DNA of 64,000 bases, from assembly GCA_029216955.1 (NCBI GenBank), contig JANAVB010044017.1:5784029-5848028 (forward strand), read 5' to 3'. Below, in pieces: positions 60,598-64,000 of this stretch. The position numbers and the translations under genes are program-made. Below the pieces are notes generated by a model that was given only the letters and a program-made list of their open reading frames with translations, was not told where the DNA came from and ran no database searches. Position 1 is the stretch's first letter. Each line of letters opens with the position of its first letter. Source of the DNA: Iris pallida (Eukaryota > Streptophyta > Magnoliopsida > Asparagales > Iridaceae).

Positions 60598-60631
60598 TAC
60601 TCTCTAGGGTTGTTATATTAGAATATAACAT

Positions 60632-60643
60632 GCTTTGATACCA
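60632..60643 (-). promoter_or_regulatory. Element I primer-binding site (initiator tRNA-Met type)
   Basis: The minus strand reads TGGTATCAAAGC, one mismatch from TGGTATCAGAGC, two bases inside the LTR. Confidence 0.8.
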
Positions 60644-60645
60644 AT

Positions 60646-61722
60646 TATAGGACCGTTGAGCACCTCTAGAGGGGTGAATAGAGTGTGTGCATGTGCAGTG
60701 GAAATAATCACCAATTAAAAATTAAAGCAGTTAATAACTATGGCATAAATAAAAAGAGAGAATTATAAGTGCAGCAAGAGATAAAAAAATCAAACTCAGT
60801 GAACATCGTAATATATACTGGTTTTTCTCTGAGAGGACTAGTCCAGTCATAGGTACTCTTGCCTACTGTTAATCTACTATTCATAAGTTAATTGAGAGCT
60901 TGCAATCTCTTTACAACATCGTGCTTGGTGACAAGTGCACGAGCGACTTCACAACACCGTGCTTGGTAACGAACGCATGACCGACTCCTAAAACTGAGAT
61001 GTTTTCTGAACTTGAAAAACCTCTTTACAACTCTGTAAACCAAAGACTCTAAATTAAACAGATGTTACTGGCTTTGGCTAAGAGATGTGTAGGTGGAATG
61101 TGAAAGCTTTAGATCACTGAAAAACATTAGAAATAGATAGAGAGAATAGTGAAATGAGTGATTTGAAATAAAAAATTATCTTCTATTTATAGGTGTTTTT
61201 AGGGATCGAACTCGGGCAGAGTTCGGATGCGAATATTTCGTAGATGAACGTTGTATGCAGATTTAGAGGCAACTGATACTTGAATTTGAGTAGACCGAAT
61301 TCGGACCGAACTTGAACCGAACTCGGCCTGAGTTCTGTTTGAGTTCTGTCAATTCAGAACATAGATATTGGGACCAAATTTGTATAGTGTTTGTGACTTT
61401 TTGGATAAGTGGAGCTAAGATAAATGGGTAGGCTTTTTAGATAAAGGGAATGTAGATAACCTAAGCCAGTAATACCTGATCGATTTTATATTCTATGTCC
61501 TAGACGAATAAAATACATAATAAAATGTAAAATGACTCGAACTGATTCTGATTCATTTTGCTTTTGGATGACGACTTGAGTGCTTGTTGTAGATGTAGTA
61601 CACTCTTCGATATTGATTTCACTTGTCCTGAAATGTTAGCAGCAGTTCATATATTTTGTGTATCAACTTAAGTTATCGTTGATTATCAAAATCAGGTGTG
61701 ACCATTAGGCAATGGGCCAACA
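60646..61722 (-). repeat. Element I 5' LTR (1077 bp)
   Basis: On the minus strand TGTTGGCCCATTGCC (61722) to GGTCCTATA (60646). It has palindromic CCGAACTCGG-type motifs at 61206-61226 and 61294-61350, and a TATA box (ACCTATAAATAG) at about 61194-61183. It differs from the 3' LTR at many single positions and lacks the (GT)n expansion. Confidence 0.9.
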
Positions 61723-62560
61723 GAGGAATCTCATAACATTGTACACCCTTGTTCAATTGAAAAGGAAGCAAAAGTGATGATAAAAGCATGCATTCCTTGC
61801 AAGAACAAAGATGATCCTCAACCTAATACAAATTCGTGCCTAATGGTAAGTGAGGTAAGAATGAGTCATCATTTCATGAATTTTCTTATAATGAGTTATC
61901 AAATGCCTTTCATGATCTATTTGATGACCACAAGAAAATTCTAGATAAATAAAAACAAACTCGAAAAGTTGTTGTATCCTATAAGATTAAGATCAACATG
62001 CTTACTAGTTCACTAAATGATGCACAGAATACTTCTACTTCTGACAACTCTACTAAACTGGCCACACTTAAGCTTAGACTGCATGATGCTCTTGAATGCT
62101 CCGAGAAAAGCATTCAAGAAAATGCTAAACTTAAGGAGGAACTTGAGTCAGAAAGGAATAAGCATTTTATCACTTTAAGTAGTTGATACACTTACTGCTA
62201 AACACAATGATCTGGTTGCGAACTCTAAAGAAGTTAAAGATCAGAATAGGAAAGCAGATAATGTAACCTATGACTCAACCTAACATGAAACATGTGATTA
62301 ACTATAAATTCATACACAACAGATCACGTGAAAAGAAAACAAGCAAAAGTAATCATACTTTTATCTATACACGGACACGAAATAATACTAATGTTCCACA
62401 TCACACCTTTACACCCACTTCAAGCTCAAATAGTCATGTTATATGTTACTATTGCAATTTGAAAGGTCATACACCATACTATATGAAGCTAGAAGACTAG
62501 TCAATAAGAATATCTTTATTTGGGTTCCTAAGACTAATCATTGTTGGGTACCAAAAATAT
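61723..62560 (+). pseudogene. Element H gag C-terminus (coiled coil and zinc knuckle)
   Basis: Continues from 41143: SCLMVSEVRMSHHF, then (frameshifted) FSYNELSNAFHDLFDDHKKI, parallel to DFTFDELENAFSELLKDHRN in element I. A heptad-rich segment follows (KLATLKLRLHDALECSEKSI, 61998-62186). 62270-62500 is basic and ends with a knuckle CYYCNLKGHTPYYM in which the last Cys is Met. After it comes IWVPKTNHCWVPKI (to about 62560), the usual gag-protease linker of SIRE elements. Several frameshifts and stops. The first zinc knuckle of gag, present in I, is not seen. Confidence 0.72.
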
Positions 62561-62757
62561 TGGCTAATCATGTAGGAGGAACGCTATACCGCAACAAGAT
62601 GTAACATCAAAGGAACTGTTAGTGATTGCAAAAGCTACAAAGGTTATTCTTCAAGCAATTGCACCAACATAAATGTGGTCACTAGAACCACTGCAGTAAC
62701 ATGCTTAACAATTCCTCTCAAGTATGTTTATTCATATATCTAGCATGGCATACCATC

Positions 62758-62842
<85 letters not shown>

Positions 62843-63080
62843 ATATAATAATGATATGATCTATATCATGCACACATAGATATTCAGTCCATGTATACTT
62901 ATGTTTGAATTTATTAAAGTTCCTTTTGAAATAAGCTCTCTGATTTCCATGATTTATGATTTCTTAGCTTATAAGAATAAAAGCTTTGGTACACTTTCTT
63001 AAAATATTTTCAAAATCCAAAGAGTGATTCCTTTCATGAGTTTTTTTGTTTTAAATCCTTGGTTATTAAGAAAGATATTT
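62561..63080. other. Element H deletion region with TA tract
   Basis: No protease, integrase or RT motif. Contains about 70 bp of (TA)n at 62759-62828 followed by a T-run (62828-62842). The sequence after it does not match element I's pol. Confidence 0.5.
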
Positions 63081-64000
63081 ATTTTGGGTACTAGTCGAAA
63101 GGTTCCTTCTGTCACAAAGTCGTAAATAGCCTAAGCGATATGGTGTCAAGTGTCTTCGGACTATCGCTAGATGGAAACCGTCCTCTACAGCTAACCCAAG
63201 ATTAATCAATGTCTTTATTAACCAAAAGATTCATAAAGAACTATATGCAAACAATTATTCTTGGATGATTATTTGCCTATATCTATATATACATTAGACT
63301 TTGACCATATTTGATTCTGAATTGATTTGATCTTGAATATTTCATTCTAATCCTAGCTTTTGCGCAATATTTGTGATCATGACTTACTGATAATTTTTTG
63401 TTCTAAGCTTTTATTATTCTCTTCTTAATTGAGTTACTAACTACCTATAGCAGTAATTCTTTGTGGGAAGAATTTAAGTAAATTGAATCCCTCTTCTCTC
63501 AAAGCCTTTCTTTTCTTTAACCCTACTGTCATCAGATGGATACCGTGCTAAGGTCTTAAAAGAAAAGAAATAAACTTTAATAGGAAGACCTAAAATCTTT
63601 GACATGAAAATACTTCTGAAATATTTGTATATACTGAATTTTTCAAAGGGAACAAGTTATTCCCCTGAAAGATCTATTAAATACTTCAATAACTTTTATT
63701 TTAAAAGATCTATTAAATGATTTAAAATGGCAAAAACCTCAGAAAATGCTAGCAGTGCAAGAACATAACTCGGACCGAGTTCTATCCATACATCGAGTTC
63801 GGACCGAACTCGGTTCTGCATGCTACAGAACAACAACAGCTCTCGGGATGGGTCTTTTATACAAAACCCTTTCTGTTCTTCTTCTTCTACATACGAAAAT
63901 CACCTCATAAACTCTAAACCCTAACCCTAGCTTTTATGGATCTCTATCTCCAAGGGTTATCATCCTCTCCAGGCTATGGATCTAGGTCTCTCGTAGCATT
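63081..64000 (+). promoter_or_regulatory. Element H post-pol spacer and third-ORF promoter-like region
   Basis: 63090-63190 matches element I's spacer (GTAAATAGCCTAAGCGA, ATGGTGTCAAGTGTCTTCGG, CTACAGCTAACCCAAG). 63767-63813 holds two palindromes of the CGGACCGAGTTC type. A TATA-like TTTTATACAAAACCC follows at 63855, then a CT-rich leader and telo-box AAACCCTAA at 63916-63924. An ATG at 63937 opens a frame that runs to the window edge, too short to assign. The layout parallels the region in front of element I's third ORF. Confidence 0.5.

Larger units (their letters stand above)
41144..61722 (-). mobile_element. Element I: SIRE-type Ty1/copia element, minus strand, complete but split by K
   Basis: LTRs at 60646-61722 (5') and 41144-42276 (3') begin TGTTGGCC and end in GGTCCTACA or its variant. 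The PBS is initiator tRNA-Met-like (60643-60632). Gag, protease, integrase, RT, RNase H and a third ORF follow in copia/SIRE order. A perfect GAGGA duplication flanks it, inside gag of element H. Gypsy element K is inserted between gag and protease (TGAGT duplicated). The LTRs differ clearly more than those of C, G or K, so I is older. A 1.08-kb tandem duplication sits at the 3' end. All ORFs carry lesions. Confidence 0.9.
40957..64000 (+). mobile_element. Element H: SIRE-type Ty1/copia element, plus strand, split and deleted
   Basis: Gag pieces at 40957-41143 and 61723-62560 are joined across element I (GAGGA duplicated at 41139-41143 and 61723-61727). Sequence from about 63081 matches, in opposite orientation, the region of element I between pol and its third ORF (45600-45250). 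Between 62560 and 63080 there is no pol, so most of pol has been lost. H runs off the right edge and its LTRs are not seen. It is the oldest layer on this side. Confidence 0.7.

Overview
The window looks like a flowering-plant nuclear genome made almost entirely of nested retrotransposons. I found no host gene that I can support. Evidence: Ty3/gypsy chromovirus, Ty1/copia and L1-type LINE protein domains, 0.7-4 kb LTRs ending TG...CA, perfect 5-bp target-site duplications (TSDs), primer-binding sites (PBS), plant-type TATA boxes and long TA/TG tracts. Nearly every coding region carries frameshifts or stops. No bacterial or viral gene order is present. The species cannot be named from this.

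Layout. (A) 1-5197: minus-strand gypsy element with its 5' LTR (2382-5197), gag and the start of pol; the rest is outside the window. (B) 5198-6751 plus 18252-19279: one minus-strand copia element, split by (C) a complete plus-strand gypsy chromovirus at 6752-18251 with TSD CCAAT. 19487-19653: GC-rich hairpin (MITE-like) element inside TA repeats. 20317-20383: tRNA-like, SINE-type sequence. (D) about 20400-24400: plus-strand LINE, meeting tail to tail (E) a minus-strand LINE at 24401-29907. (F) 29947-30969: 5'-truncated minus-strand LINE. (G) 31145-38458: non-coding LTR element with two 3025-bp LTRs, TSD TATAA and only 1.26 kb of interior. 38459-40956: TA repeats, a diverged LTR-like piece and unassigned sequence. 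(H) 40957-41143 and 61723-64000: plus-strand SIRE-type copia, split by (I) a minus-strand SIRE-type copia at 41144-61722 (TSD GAGGA). I is itself split by (K), a minus-strand gypsy element with gag but no pol at 48913-59054 (TSD TGAGT).

How the parts relate. The four gypsy-type elements (A, C, G, K) share one PBS, TGGTGGCCCATGCAGGTC, which I read as complementary to a tRNA-Ile 3' end. It sits 8-9 nt inside the LTR. C, G and K also share a small inverted repeat just before the polypurine tract. G and K lack pol and would need enzymes supplied in trans, plausibly by a C-like relative. SIRE element I has gag, pol and a third ORF. Upstream of that ORF lies a TATA box with the same palindromic motif that sits upstream of the LTR TATA box. 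Insertion order can be read directly: B before C (and B before A), and H before I before K.
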